The notes beneath the pieces were generated by a model, which did not search any database, was not told the DNA's origin, and saw nothing but the letters and a program-made list of their open reading frames with translations. From Porphyromonas circumdentaria (GTDB lineage: Bacteria > Bacteroidota > Bacteroidia > Bacteroidales > Porphyromonadaceae), in assembly GCF_900167105.1 (NCBI RefSeq), contig NZ_FUXE01000018.1, positions 1 through 35,206 on the forward strand: a stretch of 35,206 nt of DNA. The letters are read 5' to 3'. A program made the position numbers and the translations under genes. Positions 9,232-18,587 of the stretch are shown here, piece after piece. Within the stretch, counting starts at the first letter, position 1, and each line of letters begins with the position of its first letter.

Positions 9232-9840
9232 TTAGTCAAACATTTTATCGATATGAGCCTCGAAATCCTCTTCGGTAAGTGTCGTCGCATTTTTATGGAT
9301 AGTCTCTTCCTCTTGTGTGTAGTGTACACGGTGCAATGCACGAAGTGCGGCAAGAAGACGATCGCCCCAATACTCCTGAAACTGTGTATGGGTAAAGGAG
9401 AGAGCTGCGGGTAAAGCGACAAAATTCTCGTCTCTTAAGATACCCACCAAATTACCCACAGGTTGGTAAACATCTGCCAAGCACTCCGATATGCGGGCTG
9501 TCATCGGTACGTCACTATACTGCATATCGTCTGCAAGTGTTTCCAAAAAGAGATCTTCACCATCCAAAAGATCTTCAATGCTTCGCTGTACATAGGTGTA
9601 CTCCTCCTCGCTCACACTCTCGGGGAGGAGCGCAAAGAGTTCTTCCAACTCGTCAGAGAGTTCAATCTCAGGGAGTAACGAAGATTTTACATAAAGAAGC
9701 GGCAAAATTTTCAGTAATCGCTCTACGAAATCGGCACGCTGCGTCTGCTTGGCCTCGTGAAGCAAAGCGCAGAAAGGCACAGCCACGGTAGCAAACTCCA
9801 ATACCTCGGGCGTTAGATAGTTCGACTCTTGTGTACTCAT
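9232..9840 (-). CDS. DUF5063 domain-containing protein
   Basis: A 202-residue acidic, mostly helical protein with no signal peptide or membrane segment, matching the Bacteroidota DUF5063 family in length and character (VLEFATVAVPFCALLHEA near the start, a central YTYVQRSIEDLLDGEDLF, and a QFQEYWGDRLLAALRALHRV segment near the C-terminus). Its function is unknown. In related genomes, from memory, this family often sits beside the small RNase D-like exonuclease, as it does here with a 2-bp gap, which suggests a partnership, but nothing in the sequence shows one. It lies 14 bp after asd. Confidence 0.75.
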   Translation of the reverse strand: MSTQESNYLTPEVLEFATVAVPFCALLHEAKQTQRADFVERLLKILPLLYVKSSLLPEIELSDELEELFALLPESVSEEEYTYVQRSIEDLLDGEDLFLETLADDMQYSDVPMTARISECLADVYQPVGNLVGILRDENFVALPAALSFTHTQFQEYWGDRLLAALRALHRVHYTQEEETIHKNATTLTEEDFEAHIDKMFD

Positions 9841-9854
9841 GGTTTCTCTCCCTC

Positions 9855-10871
9855 TTAACTTTTGGTTATACCATTATGCGCAATAAGCCACTCGGCTATC
9901 TGTACGGCATTAAGGGCTGCCCCCTTACGGATCTGATCTGCCACACACCAAAATGTAATACCTCCGTTGCTGGCTATATCCTTACGGATGCGCCCCACAT
10001 ATACGGGGTCTTTATCTGCCACAAAGAGAGGCATCGGATACTCCAATTCCTTGGGGTCATCTATTACAACAATACCCTCCTGCGCGTCGAAGGCTTTACG
10101 AGCCGCTTCGGGAGAAATAGGGTGCTCCCCTCGTACCCAAATAGCTTCGCTATGAGCGCGCAATACAGGTACGCGCACACAGGTTGCACTTACCGATATA
10201 TTACTGTGCATGATCTTCTGCGTTTCGCGGTGCATTTTAAGTTCCTCTTTGGTATAATCATCTTGATCGAACTTGTCGATATGTGGGATTACATTATAGA
10301 GGAGTTGGTGCGCAAACTTCTGTACCTCAAGAGGTGCTCCCTGCGCTGCCGAACGTACCTGCTCGCGAAGTTCTTCCATAGCGAGATTACCTGCGCCACT
10401 CGCCGCTTGGTAGGTCGCCACGTGCACCTCTTTGAGCGGAGTGATTTTATTCAAGGCATGAAGAGCAACTACCATCTGTATGGTAGAGCAGTTGGGGTTG
10501 GCGATGATATGACGAGGCGTGTGTAGGGCATCTTCGGGATTTACCTCGGGCACAACGAGTGGTACATCCTGCTCCATGCGAAAGGCCGAGGAGTTATCAA
10601 TCATCAATGTACCATGGCGTGTAATCGTAGCGGCATACTCTCTTGAGGTATCTCCCCCTGCCGAAACAAAAGCTATGTCTATATCTTTGAAAGCATCGTT
10701 ATGACACAATTCCTCTACGACACAAGTTTTACCCTTTATCGTGTACGTGCGTCCAGCACTGCGCGAAGAGCCAAACAGGCGGATTTCGTCTGCGGGAAAA
10801 TCTCGCTCCTCTATAAGACGTATAAACTCCCCTCCTACTGCTCCAGAGACTCCTACAATGGCTATTCTCAT
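9855..10871 (-). CDS. asd: Aspartate-semialdehyde dehydrogenase
   Basis: A 338-residue enzyme that reduces aspartyl phosphate to aspartate semialdehyde, the branch point for lysine/diaminopimelate, threonine and methionine. The Rossmann motif [10 protein letters not shown] is at residues 7-16. The active-site cysteine is in NPNCSTIQ (Cys128). The substrate-binding QAASGAG and the HSEAIWV segment follow. The length is normal. It heads a minus-strand operon with the DUF5063 and exonuclease genes and is divergent from the lamin-tail gene, with a 93-bp shared intergenic region. Confidence 0.96.
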   Translation of the reverse strand: MRIAIVGVSGAVGGEFIRLIEERDFPADEIRLFGSSRSAGRTYTIKGKTCVVEELCHNDAFKDIDIAFVSAGGDTSREYAATITRHGTLMIDNSSAFRMEQDVPLVVPEVNPEDALHTPRHIIANPNCSTIQMVVALHALNKITPLKEVHVATYQAASGAGNLAMEELREQVRSAAQGAPLEVQKFAHQLLYNVIPHIDKFDQDDYTKEELKMHRETQKIMHSNISVSATCVRVPVLRAHSEAIWVRGEHPISPEAARKAFDAQEGIVVIDDPKELEYPMPLFVADKDPVYVGRIRKDIASNGGITFWCVADQIRKGAALNAVQIAEWLIAHNGITKS

Positions 10872-10931
10872 ATCTTATTTATTCTTTTACTAAAAACATT
10901 TAACTTCGTCCTGTCATTAGAACTTTGAGAA

Positions 10932-10939
10932 CAAAGGTA
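10932..10939 (-). promoter_or_regulatory. Predicted -7 box of the asd operon
   Basis: On the minus strand TACCTTTG fits TAnnTTTG, about 60 bp before asd. No clear -33 TTTG is seen. The 93-bp divergent gap (10872-10964) must also hold the promoter of the lamin-tail gene, for which I see no convincing box. Confidence 0.45.
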
Positions 10940-10964
10940 CTCACTTTAAGCTAATTGCTATTTC

Positions 10965-12863
10965 ATGTTTGCTGTTAAGAAAAACTTTTCGTTCTTTTCT
11001 TCCCTCAGAGGGTATCTCTCTTTGCTTAGTATTATACTCCTCCTTATTGGGTTTCTCGCTCCAAGACGGTTTTACGCACAGGAGGTCAATGCTTGGGCTA
11101 CAACCCCGCTCTCTTCCCCACTATGGGAGGGTACAAAAGATAAGTTTCAACTCCAAGAGGGGGTGCTATCCCTCTCCGATTCAGCACCTCAAGCACGCAA
11201 CAATAGGGCATGGCTTTTCTATCCCTACGCTCCCTCTCCTTCTCAATCTTTACAGGGGGAAATAACCTTTAACTTTACCCCTACCTCGTACAACTACTTC
11301 TACCTTCTACTTTTTCCCTATACCCCTCAAGTAATTACATCAGAAGGAGTACACCAAGACTATGTAGCCTTGTTGGTGGGAAAAGATAAGGTTACACAAT
11401 GGGTTACGGTGCGAACGACAAAGAAGGCAGAGGGGCAATGCTCTCTATCACTACTCTCAACTCTTTTGAGCGATTCTCCTTTGTACAATTTCGATACGAC
11501 ACCCAACCACCTTGCATGGCGTCTTTCTTGGAGTACCAATGGGGAATGCACGCTGTGGCTCAATACCTACAACTCGCTTCGTAAAGAGATGCGCCGCATT
11601 GGTTCGCTCAGCAAAGAGGAAAGCCTGAAACCTATTGATGCACCCTCTCAATGGGGTGTGTACTTTTGTTATACTCAAAGGAATGCTAAGGCTTGGCAAT
11701 TACTCAACTGGAAAAATACAGAAAGTCCCTCATCTATAGAAGATCCCACTCCAGAGGAGGAGCAGAGTCTCTTTTATGACCTCAGCTATGCCCCTCAACG
11801 ACTTACTTTACAGTGCAAAAGAACCTTTGCCACACATCGAATGAGGGCTACTTTAGAGCCTTATGACGCCACTATCCGCCCTGCCAAAGAGGGCGATTTG
11901 CTCCATCTCTATTTAGAAAAACCTCTTTTAGCAGGTCGCTATCGCCTTACTCTAACGGAACTTTACACCATAGAGGGTAATCCTCTGCCCGAGGAAAGCT
12001 TTATCTTCTCGTTGGAAGAAGAATCTCCTCCGCCCACTCCCATAGAGGAACCTCAAGGCGACGAACACCCTCTTCTAAGCGAGGTTATGTATTATCCCCG
12101 TTTGGGAGGGAGCGAATACATAGAACTCTTTAATCCCTCGCACACTTCCCTCGATCTGAGCCTGTACGGTATAGCCCTACGCAACGAGGGTAGATTGGGA
12201 AAAATCTACCCAATCAGAGGGAAGAATACACAAATACCCTCTGGACAATACAAGGCCATTACCCCATGGAGCAAAGATTTAATCGAGCACTTTGCCACTC
12301 CTACTGATAGTTTGATAGAGGTATCTCGCTTTCCTAACCTACCGAACCATAAGGGGCAAATCGTTTTACTGCGATTGGCAGATACTCTTTGTCTCGAAGA
12401 GGTCATCTACGCACCCGAGGGTAAAGAACGTCAGGAGGAGCTACAAGGTATGGCTTGGGCACGTATCTCTTTTGAAAAGCCTGCAGAAGAGCCGACGAAC
12501 TGGTATAGGGTACGAGGCGATCAGTTCTATGGTTCTCCAGGGAGGCATAATACTGCGGAGGAAGAATTTTATAACGAAAACGAAAAAAACTCAGAAACAC
12601 CTCGTACTCCGCAAGAGGTAGCACGCTTTGTGTTACGTAACGAACGGGAAAAAGGATTCCGAGCAACCGCCTTTTGGTACAACACCTCGGGCGAAAGAAT
12701 AGCCCTCTACGATCAACAGCAACTCCTCCTTTGGTGCCGAAACCTACTCAATGGCAAGGGGGAACTACCATACCGAGCACCCCATACGCTACTGATTCTA
12801 TCGGTAGAGCTGCGTACGGGAGCCATGAAAAAGAGCCGAAAGATGCACCTCTTCTTTCGTTAA
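10965..12863 (+). CDS. Secreted lamin-tail (LTD) domain protein
   Basis: A 632-residue exported protein. A long basic and hydrophobic signal segment (residues 1-39, SLLSIILLLIGFLAP, then FYAQ) precedes a region rich in aromatic beta strands (about 45-250) resembling the N-terminal jelly-roll regions of Bacteroidota surface proteins. A P/E-rich linker (about 352-368) leads to a lamin-tail domain (about 369-490), recognised by LLSEVMYYPRLGGSEYIELF and NPSHTSLDLSLYGIALRN. The final 70 residues resemble a FlgD/CHU_C-like Ig domain or T9SS-type C-terminal domain and end in KMHLFFR. It is probably surface-exposed; its function is unknown. It is divergent from asd and followed at once by the 22-bp repeat element. 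It has no operon partner. Confidence 0.7.
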   Translation: MFAVKKNFSFFSSLRGYLSLLSIILLLIGFLAPRRFYAQEVNAWATTPLSSPLWEGTKDKFQLQEGVLSLSDSAPQARNNRAWLFYPYAPSPSQSLQGEITFNFTPTSYNYFYLLLFPYTPQVITSEGVHQDYVALLVGKDKVTQWVTVRTTKKAEGQCSLSLLSTLLSDSPLYNFDTTPNHLAWRLSWSTNGECTLWLNTYNSLRKEMRRIGSLSKEESLKPIDAPSQWGVYFCYTQRNAKAWQLLNWKNTESPSSIEDPTPEEEQSLFYDLSYAPQRLTLQCKRTFATHRMRATLEPYDATIRPAKEGDLLHLYLEKPLLAGRYRLTLTELYTIEGNPLPEESFIFSLEEESPPPTPIEEPQGDEHPLLSEVMYYPRLGGSEYIELFNPSHTSLDLSLYGIALRNEGRLGKIYPIRGKNTQIPSGQYKAITPWSKDLIEHFATPTDSLIEVSRFPNLPNHKGQIVLLRLADTLCLEEVIYAPEGKERQEELQGMAWARISFEKPAEEPTNWYRVRGDQFYGSPGRHNTAEEEFYNENEKNSETPRTPQEVARFVLRNEREKGFRATAFWYNTSGERIALYDQQQLLLWCRNLLNGKGELPYRAPHTLLILSVELRTGAMKKSRKMHLFFR

Positions 12864-12891
12864 AAAGCAGGTTTGTTTTAGCAAGCTTTTA
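12862..12891 (+). terminator. Weak hairpin after the lamin-tail gene
   Basis: AAAAGC (12863-12868) can pair with GCTTTT (12885-12890), with a possible inner TTG/CAA. It overlaps the stop codon, is AU-rich and has only a short T-run, so it is at best a weak terminator. Confidence 0.3.
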
Positions 12892-13011
12892 TTCCCTCCT
12901 GTGCAAACTCGAGTTTTCTCCTATGCAAACTTGAGTTCCCTTATGTGCAAACTTTCAAAACCTTCTGTGTAAACTTTTTTGCACTCGTTACCCCCAATGA
13001 CAAAGGGTATA
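12892..13011 (+). repeat. Dispersed repeat element, copy A: four 22-bp tandem units plus conserved tail
   Basis: Four units begin at 12892, 12914, 12936 and 12958. The core TGCAAACT occurs at 12902, 12924 and 12946, and as TGTAAACT at 12968, always exactly 22 bp apart. A typical unit reads CTCCTATGCAAACTTGAG after two to four pyrimidines. Past the array a tail containing ACCCCC, TGA and AAGG matches the tail of copy B at 24561-24594. The 22-bp period is about two helical turns, which would suit regularly spaced protein binding, but no function is known to me. The rest of 12864-13298 holds a TTGCAC/GTGCAA inverted repeat and a sigma-54-like site before groES; no gene is seen there. Confidence 0.8.
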
Positions 13012-13134
13012 TACGCTCTTAAAAGTGTACCATACCCAAAGTCTTTCTTCGGACAAAATGTCCCGCATAAACCTCCATCATCTGCTCCGAAGACACCCAA
13101 CTTTCTATCTTTATTGACAGAAGAGTTATCCACC

Positions 13135-13156
13135 TTGCACAGGAAAAGGAGTGCAA
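13135..13156. repeat. Short inverted repeat upstream of groES
   Basis: TTGCAC (13135-13140), ten bases, GTGCAA (13151-13156). The arrangement recalls a shortened CIRCE operator (consensus TTAGCACTC, nine bases, GAGTGCTAA) but matches it poorly. It may be an operator, or chance. Confidence 0.25.
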
Positions 13157-13192
13157 CACGATTATATCTCACGTACTAAATGTTTCGAGCTG

Positions 13193-13209
13193 TTGGCACA
13201 TAAATTGTA
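13193..13209 (+). promoter_or_regulatory. Candidate sigma-54 (-24/-12) promoter upstream of groES
   Basis: TTGGCACATAAATTGTA fits the sigma-54 form TGGCAC, five bases, TTGCW, with exact GG to G(C) spacing of ten bases (GG at 13195-13196, G at 13207). The one deviation is T for C in the -12 GC. Transcription would start near 13220, about 80 nt before the groES ATG. No TAnnTTTG box is present close to groES; the nearest similar string, TATCTTTA at 13106-13113, is imperfect and distant. Confidence 0.35.
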
Positions 13210-13298
13210 TTCTCTTTGTTGTGTGCTCTTACATCGCAACAGAGGCATACTTGTATGACAATTAAAAAGGAATATAAATAACGAATTAAAGTAAGATT

Positions 13299-13568
13299 AT
13301 GAACATCAAACCACTCGCAGACCGCGTTGTTATTAAACCCGCCGTTGCAGAAGAAAAGTCTCAAGGAGGTATCATCATCCCCGATACCGCTAAAGAAAAA
13401 CCATTGAAGGGTAAAGTTATTGCCGTAGGTAAGGGCACTAAAGACCAAGCTATGGAACTCAAAGAGGGAGATATCGTACTCTATGGTAAGTATGCGGGTA
13501 CCGAAATAGAAATAGATGGAGATAAGGTACTCATCATGCGCGAAAGCGACGTGTTGGCTATACTCTAA
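13299..13568 (+). CDS. groES: Co-chaperonin GroES (Hsp10)
   Basis: An 89-residue GroES, forming the heptameric lid of GroEL. It begins [14 protein letters not shown] and carries the mobile loop around [18 protein letters not shown], the part that docks on GroEL with its IIIP segment, then GKGT and the [17 protein letters not shown]-terminus. It is full length. It is followed by groEL after 56 bp, the standard two-gene chaperonin operon. The leader contains the A-rich string GGAATATAAAT, also found before groEL and before the C_GCAxxG_C_C gene. Confidence 0.97.
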   Translation: MNIKPLADRVVIKPAVAEEKSQGGIIIPDTAKEKPLKGKVIAVGKGTKDQAMELKEGDIVLYGKYAGTEIEIDGDKVLIMRESDVLAIL

Positions 13569-13612
13569 GTTGGTGTTGAGATAGAAATCTTTAATTGAAT
13601 ATAAATACGTAA

Positions 13613-15268
<1,656 letters not shown>

Positions 15269-15317
15269 TCTATCCGACTCGTCTTACCGTGCAGTAAAAC
15301 CCACTGTACGGAAAAAT

Positions 15318-15358
15318 AAAAAGAACCCTCCTTGCACAACGCAAGGAAGGGTTCTTTA
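15318..15358. terminator. Bidirectional terminator between groEL and the T9SS cargo-like gene
   Basis: A long stem: AAGAACCCT then CCTTGC on the left pairs with GCAAGG then AAGGGTTCTT on the right, with a 5-base loop (ACAAC) and one bulged base. A-runs and T-runs flank both sides, so it can stop both groEL (plus) and the convergent gene ending at 15381 (minus). Confidence 0.85.
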
Positions 15359-15380
15359 TTGGCTACTTACTCTCTTGTGT

Positions 15381-16337
15381 TTAGAAAGTATATAGGGTGG
15401 ACTCGTTGTCGATGCGAATAAGCACTGTACCCCTCTCTACCGAAGCGGGTAAACGTACCACTACGCTGTTCTCAAAGGTCTCTTGATGTGCCAACAACTG
15501 TCCCGCCATATTGTACACCGAAAAAGTGTGAGGCTTGGCATCTTCCAAAGAAATCTGCAATTGCCCCTCTGAATAAACAATCTTTGCTTTCGAGAGCAAA
15601 GGAGTTTCTACCGAGCGAGGCACTTTGTAGTTTATCTCGCAACCTTTCTCTGGATACAATGTAAAACTCTTTCCTTGGACATCCGTAAAGCATAACAGCT
15701 CCTCACAAGTGCAATTTCCTCCCACAATAGCAGGACTTAAAAATCCGCTAATCCCTTGATTGGGACCTATTCCCTCTATCCAAAAACCAGTGAATCGACT
15801 AAAAAAACGCTCGTTAGACAAAGGATCTGCAACAGGTTGTTCGTCCTGCTTTGTCCAAGGAACATTCTTTGAACCGATGGCCAATTGATAAATACGTCGA
15901 TTTACTCCATTTATCACTCTATTGGTAATAGCAACAATCTTTATACGAAGAAGATCATTTCCATATATTTCTCCAACTTGCCTATTATAGTCAAAGATTT
16001 CTTCTTCATCTTTTAAATCAAGACCCTTTGTATATACTTTACCTGTGGTTAAATCTTCTCGCATAAAGGAATAAGGCTTCTTATCCTTCAAGATTTCAAA
16101 GTATTTCTTTCCGTCTTTTTCTACCTCTCGCTCGATGGTATAGTGATAGGTAGTCTTGTCTGTACCTAACTTTTTAGGAGGACTTGTCTCTCCGTCAAAG
16201 ACATCACACTCTTCATGGGTATTCCACTTGTTACCTATGGCAAACATGGGTAACATCTTTGCTTCTTGGCTTTTTGCAACAAATACAGTGCAGAAAAGCA
16301 TCGGGATAAACAACCCGATAAATCTTTTGCTCATCAT
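15381..16337 (-). CDS. Exported protein with probable T9SS type A sorting domain
   Basis: About 318 residues from the ATGATG at 16337/16334. I chose that start because the signal peptide (RFIGLFIPMLFCTVFVAKSQ) begins there; a longer frame reaches 16397 but adds an unlikely basic extension. The body is of unknown function, with a cysteine pair region (NCTCEELLCF). The last 70 or so residues (YSEGQLQISLED, then TFSVYNMAGQLLAHQE, then a short strand and RGTVLIRIDNE) have the typical form of a type IX secretion C-terminal domain. It is probably a surface or secreted protein anchored through the T9SS. It is the only minus-strand gene between 10965 and 34270 and has no partner. Confidence 0.65.
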   Translation of the reverse strand: MMSKRFIGLFIPMLFCTVFVAKSQEAKMLPMFAIGNKWNTHEECDVFDGETSPPKKLGTDKTTYHYTIEREVEKDGKKYFEILKDKKPYSFMREDLTTGKVYTKGLDLKDEEEIFDYNRQVGEIYGNDLLRIKIVAITNRVINGVNRRIYQLAIGSKNVPWTKQDEQPVADPLSNERFFSRFTGFWIEGIGPNQGISGFLSPAIVGGNCTCEELLCFTDVQGKSFTLYPEKGCEINYKVPRSVETPLLSKAKIVYSEGQLQISLEDAKPHTFSVYNMAGQLLAHQETFENSVVVRLPASVERGTVLIRIDNESTLYTF

Positions 16338-16704
16338 AAAACGTTTCTTTATTTTTTTGTAACTATTCACATGGCATATAAAAACCTTCCTTTGCAAGTC
16401 AAAACATCTACCGGCTATCTAAGGGAGACCAAAGCAAGCAGAGATGTATTTATCCCTCCTCTTACTCTACTCTAAACTATAGATATGGAGAAGAAAAAAC
16501 ATGCAAAATCTTTAGAAACACCTCTTTAGTGCAATTTATGTAATCGCCACTTATTATCTAACATTCTGTTTGTTTTTTGATATTATTTCCTAAGAAGCTG
16601 TTGGTGTCTAGTAGGAATCTCTTACGCGCAAGAAAGAACAAAGAGTGAATAAAAAGGATTACCTTTGAACGACGAAAAGGAATATAAATCAAGAAGATAA
16701 AGAA
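16338..16704. promoter_or_regulatory. Divergent intergenic region with a -7 box for the C_GCAxxG_C_C gene
   Basis: This 367-bp AT-rich gap separates two divergent genes. On the plus strand TACCTTTG at 16660-16667 fits TAnnTTTG, 38 bp before the C_GCAxxG_C_C start; no clear -33 element is seen. AAAAGGAATATAAAT at 16675-16689 is a leader string identical to one before groES (13265-13279). I see no promoter box for the minus-strand gene, and no RNA gene or repeat here. Confidence 0.45.
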
Positions 16705-17088
16705 ATGAATAAGGAAGAAAATAAGAGGGCTGTCGACTATTTTCATGCAGGACCTAATAATTGGAACTGCGCGCAGTCTATCGTAAAGAGTTTTCAGACA
16801 GAAGCCAACATGAGCGATGAGGATATAGAACTCACCTATCGCTCCAAGGGGGGCGGTCGTGCCGAGGGAGGACTATGCGGAGCGGTGTACTCTGCTAAAC
16901 AGGTTTTGGGAGAAGATTCGCCCGAGGCTATTGCTCTCGAGGAGGAGTTTCGTCAGCAGTGGGATGCTCTCACTTGTAGAGATTTGAAAGCTGTAAAACG
17001 TGTACCCTGCACCGATACAGTATCTCTCGCCGATAAACTTTTAGAGAAATATTTGGCTATACAACAAGAGCGTCTCGCTCACTCCTAA
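16705..17088 (+). CDS. C_GCAxxG_C_C family (putative redox) protein
   Basis: A 127-residue cytoplasmic protein with the hallmark spaced cysteines of this family: NCAQSI (Cys22), GGLCGAVYSAKQ (Cys58, the GCAxxG-like position, here LCGA), TCRDLK (Cys91) and PCTDTV (Cys102). Family members are thought to bind a metal or cofactor and act in redox chemistry; the exact function is not established. The glycine-rich SKGGGRAEGGLCG segment is typical. It lies 33 bp before the MATE transporter on the same strand and is probably co-transcribed with it. Confidence 0.8.
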   Translation: MNKEENKRAVDYFHAGPNNWNCAQSIVKSFQTEANMSDEDIELTYRSKGGGRAEGGLCGAVYSAKQVLGEDSPEAIALEEEFRQQWDALTCRDLKAVKRVPCTDTVSLADKLLEKYLAIQQERLAHS

Positions 17089-17121
17089 GAGAGCACAAAC
17101 GATCGCTCCTAAATTCATAGT

Positions 17122-18462
17122 ATGCCCCAGCAATCAGACCAACAATCCCTGACTTCAGCTTCTTTGCGTAGGCTAATATGGGGGCTTGCTATACCCAATA
17201 TCGTTTCTAACATTACCGTACCCTTGCTCTCTTTGGTAGATGTAGGGCTTGCAGGTAATATGTCTGTATATGGGAGCATAGGAGCCGTAGCCCTTGCCTC
17301 TGTGGTGGTCAATACGTTGTACTGGCTCTTTGGTTTTCTTCGTATGGGTACTACGGGCTTGGTAGCTCAAGCCTATGGGGCTAATGATGTAGAGGCTATT
17401 AACCGAAACTTAGGGCGAGGAGTGGTCTTGGCACTGCTCATTGGCTTACTTCTCTCTCTCTTAATGCCTTTGATGGCGTTTTTTGTGCATGTAATGGCAC
17501 AGGGCGATGCCGAGATGGCCACCCAAGCCGAGCGTTATATACGCATAGCCCTTTTGGGAGCACCTGCTACTATGTTGCTGTATGTCTTTAATGGCTGGTT
17601 CATAGGTATGCAGAACACTCGTACGCCGATGGTGGGAGCTATCCTCGTGAATGTAATTAACATTTTTATCAGCTATCTCTGTGTACGAGGCTTAGATATG
17701 GGAGTAGAGGGTTTGGCTTGGGGCACTATCGGAGCACAATATATAGGAGTTATCTTCCTTTGGCTTCGAGCTCTCTTTTCGTACCGCTCTGTACTGGCAC
17801 ATTTTCGAGCGAAAGACCTTTTGCAACTCACAGGGGCACGCCACTACTTAGGCGTAAATAGAGACCTCTTTCTGCGCTCTATTTTGCTCAGCGGAGTTAC
17901 TCTTTTCTTTACCTATGCTTCGACAGCCGAGGGGGAACTTATTGTCTCTTCCAACACCTTGCTGCTACAGTTTTTTACGCTCTTCTCCTACTTTATGGAT
18001 GGTTTTGCTTATGCGGGCGAGGCTCTTGCAGGCCGCTTTATCGGTATGAAGCAACGCGTGCTTTTGCAACGTCTCGTGCATCAACTCTTTGCCATAGGTG
18101 TCCCGCTCACTTTGTTGGCAGGATTACTCTATTATCTACTGCCTGCACCGCTTCTACATCTACTCTCCAGTCGAGAAGATATCGTTCAAACAGCCATGGA
18201 GTACGTGCATTGGGCAGCCTTGATACCCCCAATGGGCTTTGCAGCTTTCCTTTGGGATGGGATTTTTATCGGAGGCACTTATGCCAAAGGGTTACTGTGG
18301 AGTATGCTATGGGCTACAGCTCTCTTTTTCATCCTCTACTACTCATTGCACCCCATTTTAGGGGTAACGGCTCTTTGGATAGCTTTCAATGCCTATTTAC
18401 TTACACGCGGAGTGGTACAAACCCTTCTTTTCCCCCGTTTTTTACGCCGATTGAGTTTTTAA
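17122..18462 (+). CDS. MATE family efflux transporter (DinF-like)
   Basis: A 446-residue inner-membrane protein with about twelve hydrophobic segments. The first repeat shows LAIPNIVSNITVPLLSLVD followed by GLAGN and, later, RMGTTGLVAQAYGAND, the conserved MATE/DinF signature; the second half repeats the fold (for instance FMDGFAYAGEALAGRFIGMK). Members export cationic drugs or other organic compounds using Na+ or H+ gradients; the substrate here cannot be told. The gene follows the C_GCAxxG_C_C gene and ends with a terminator at 18484-18515, so the two probably form a bicistronic unit. Confidence 0.92.
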   Translation: MPQQSDQQSLTSASLRRLIWGLAIPNIVSNITVPLLSLVDVGLAGNMSVYGSIGAVALASVVVNTLYWLFGFLRMGTTGLVAQAYGANDVEAINRNLGRGVVLALLIGLLLSLLMPLMAFFVHVMAQGDAEMATQAERYIRIALLGAPATMLLYVFNGWFIGMQNTRTPMVGAILVNVINIFISYLCVRGLDMGVEGLAWGTIGAQYIGVIFLWLRALFSYRSVLAHFRAKDLLQLTGARHYLGVNRDLFLRSILLSGVTLFFTYASTAEGELIVSSNTLLLQFFTLFSYFMDGFAYAGEALAGRFIGMKQRVLLQRLVHQLFAIGVPLTLLAGLLYYLLPAPLLHLLSSREDIVQTAMEYVHWAALIPPMGFAAFLWDGIFIGGTYAKGLLWSMLWATALFFILYYSLHPILGVTALWIAFNAYLLTRGVVQTLLFPRFLRRLSF

Positions 18463-18483
18463 TCGCTATCTCATTAAAAAGCT

Positions 18484-18515
18484 AAAGAGATAAGGCACTT
18501 CATCTCTTTTCTTTA
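18484..18515 (+). terminator. Terminator after the MATE gene
   Basis: AAAGAGAT (18484-18491) pairs perfectly with ATCTCTTT (18502-18509) around a 10-base loop, followed by TCTTT. It lies 21 bases past the stop, before the predicted promoter of the MscS gene. Confidence 0.65.
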
Positions 18516-18547
18516 CGAGGTATAATGGATGGCTCTATGCTTTATTG

Positions 18548-18555
18548 TACTTTTG
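18548..18555 (+). promoter_or_regulatory. Predicted -7 box of the MscS-type gene
   Basis: TACTTTTG fits TAnnTTTG and is followed by C, as often seen. It lies inside the longest possible reading frame of the channel gene (which begins at 18525), so it argues for a start at 18588 or 18612. The -33 element is not clear. Confidence 0.45.
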
Positions 18556-18587
18556 CCGTGGACAAATTCTATAAAACTATATACTAT

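Noticed and set aside
9831-10526. A 231-residue plus-strand frame opposite asd
   Set aside because: It is antisense to the intact, clearly conserved asd gene and lacks any recognisable domain.
12892-12979. The 22-bp arrays as CRISPR arrays
   Set aside because: The units are contiguous with no unique spacers and far too short a period, so they are tandem repeats.
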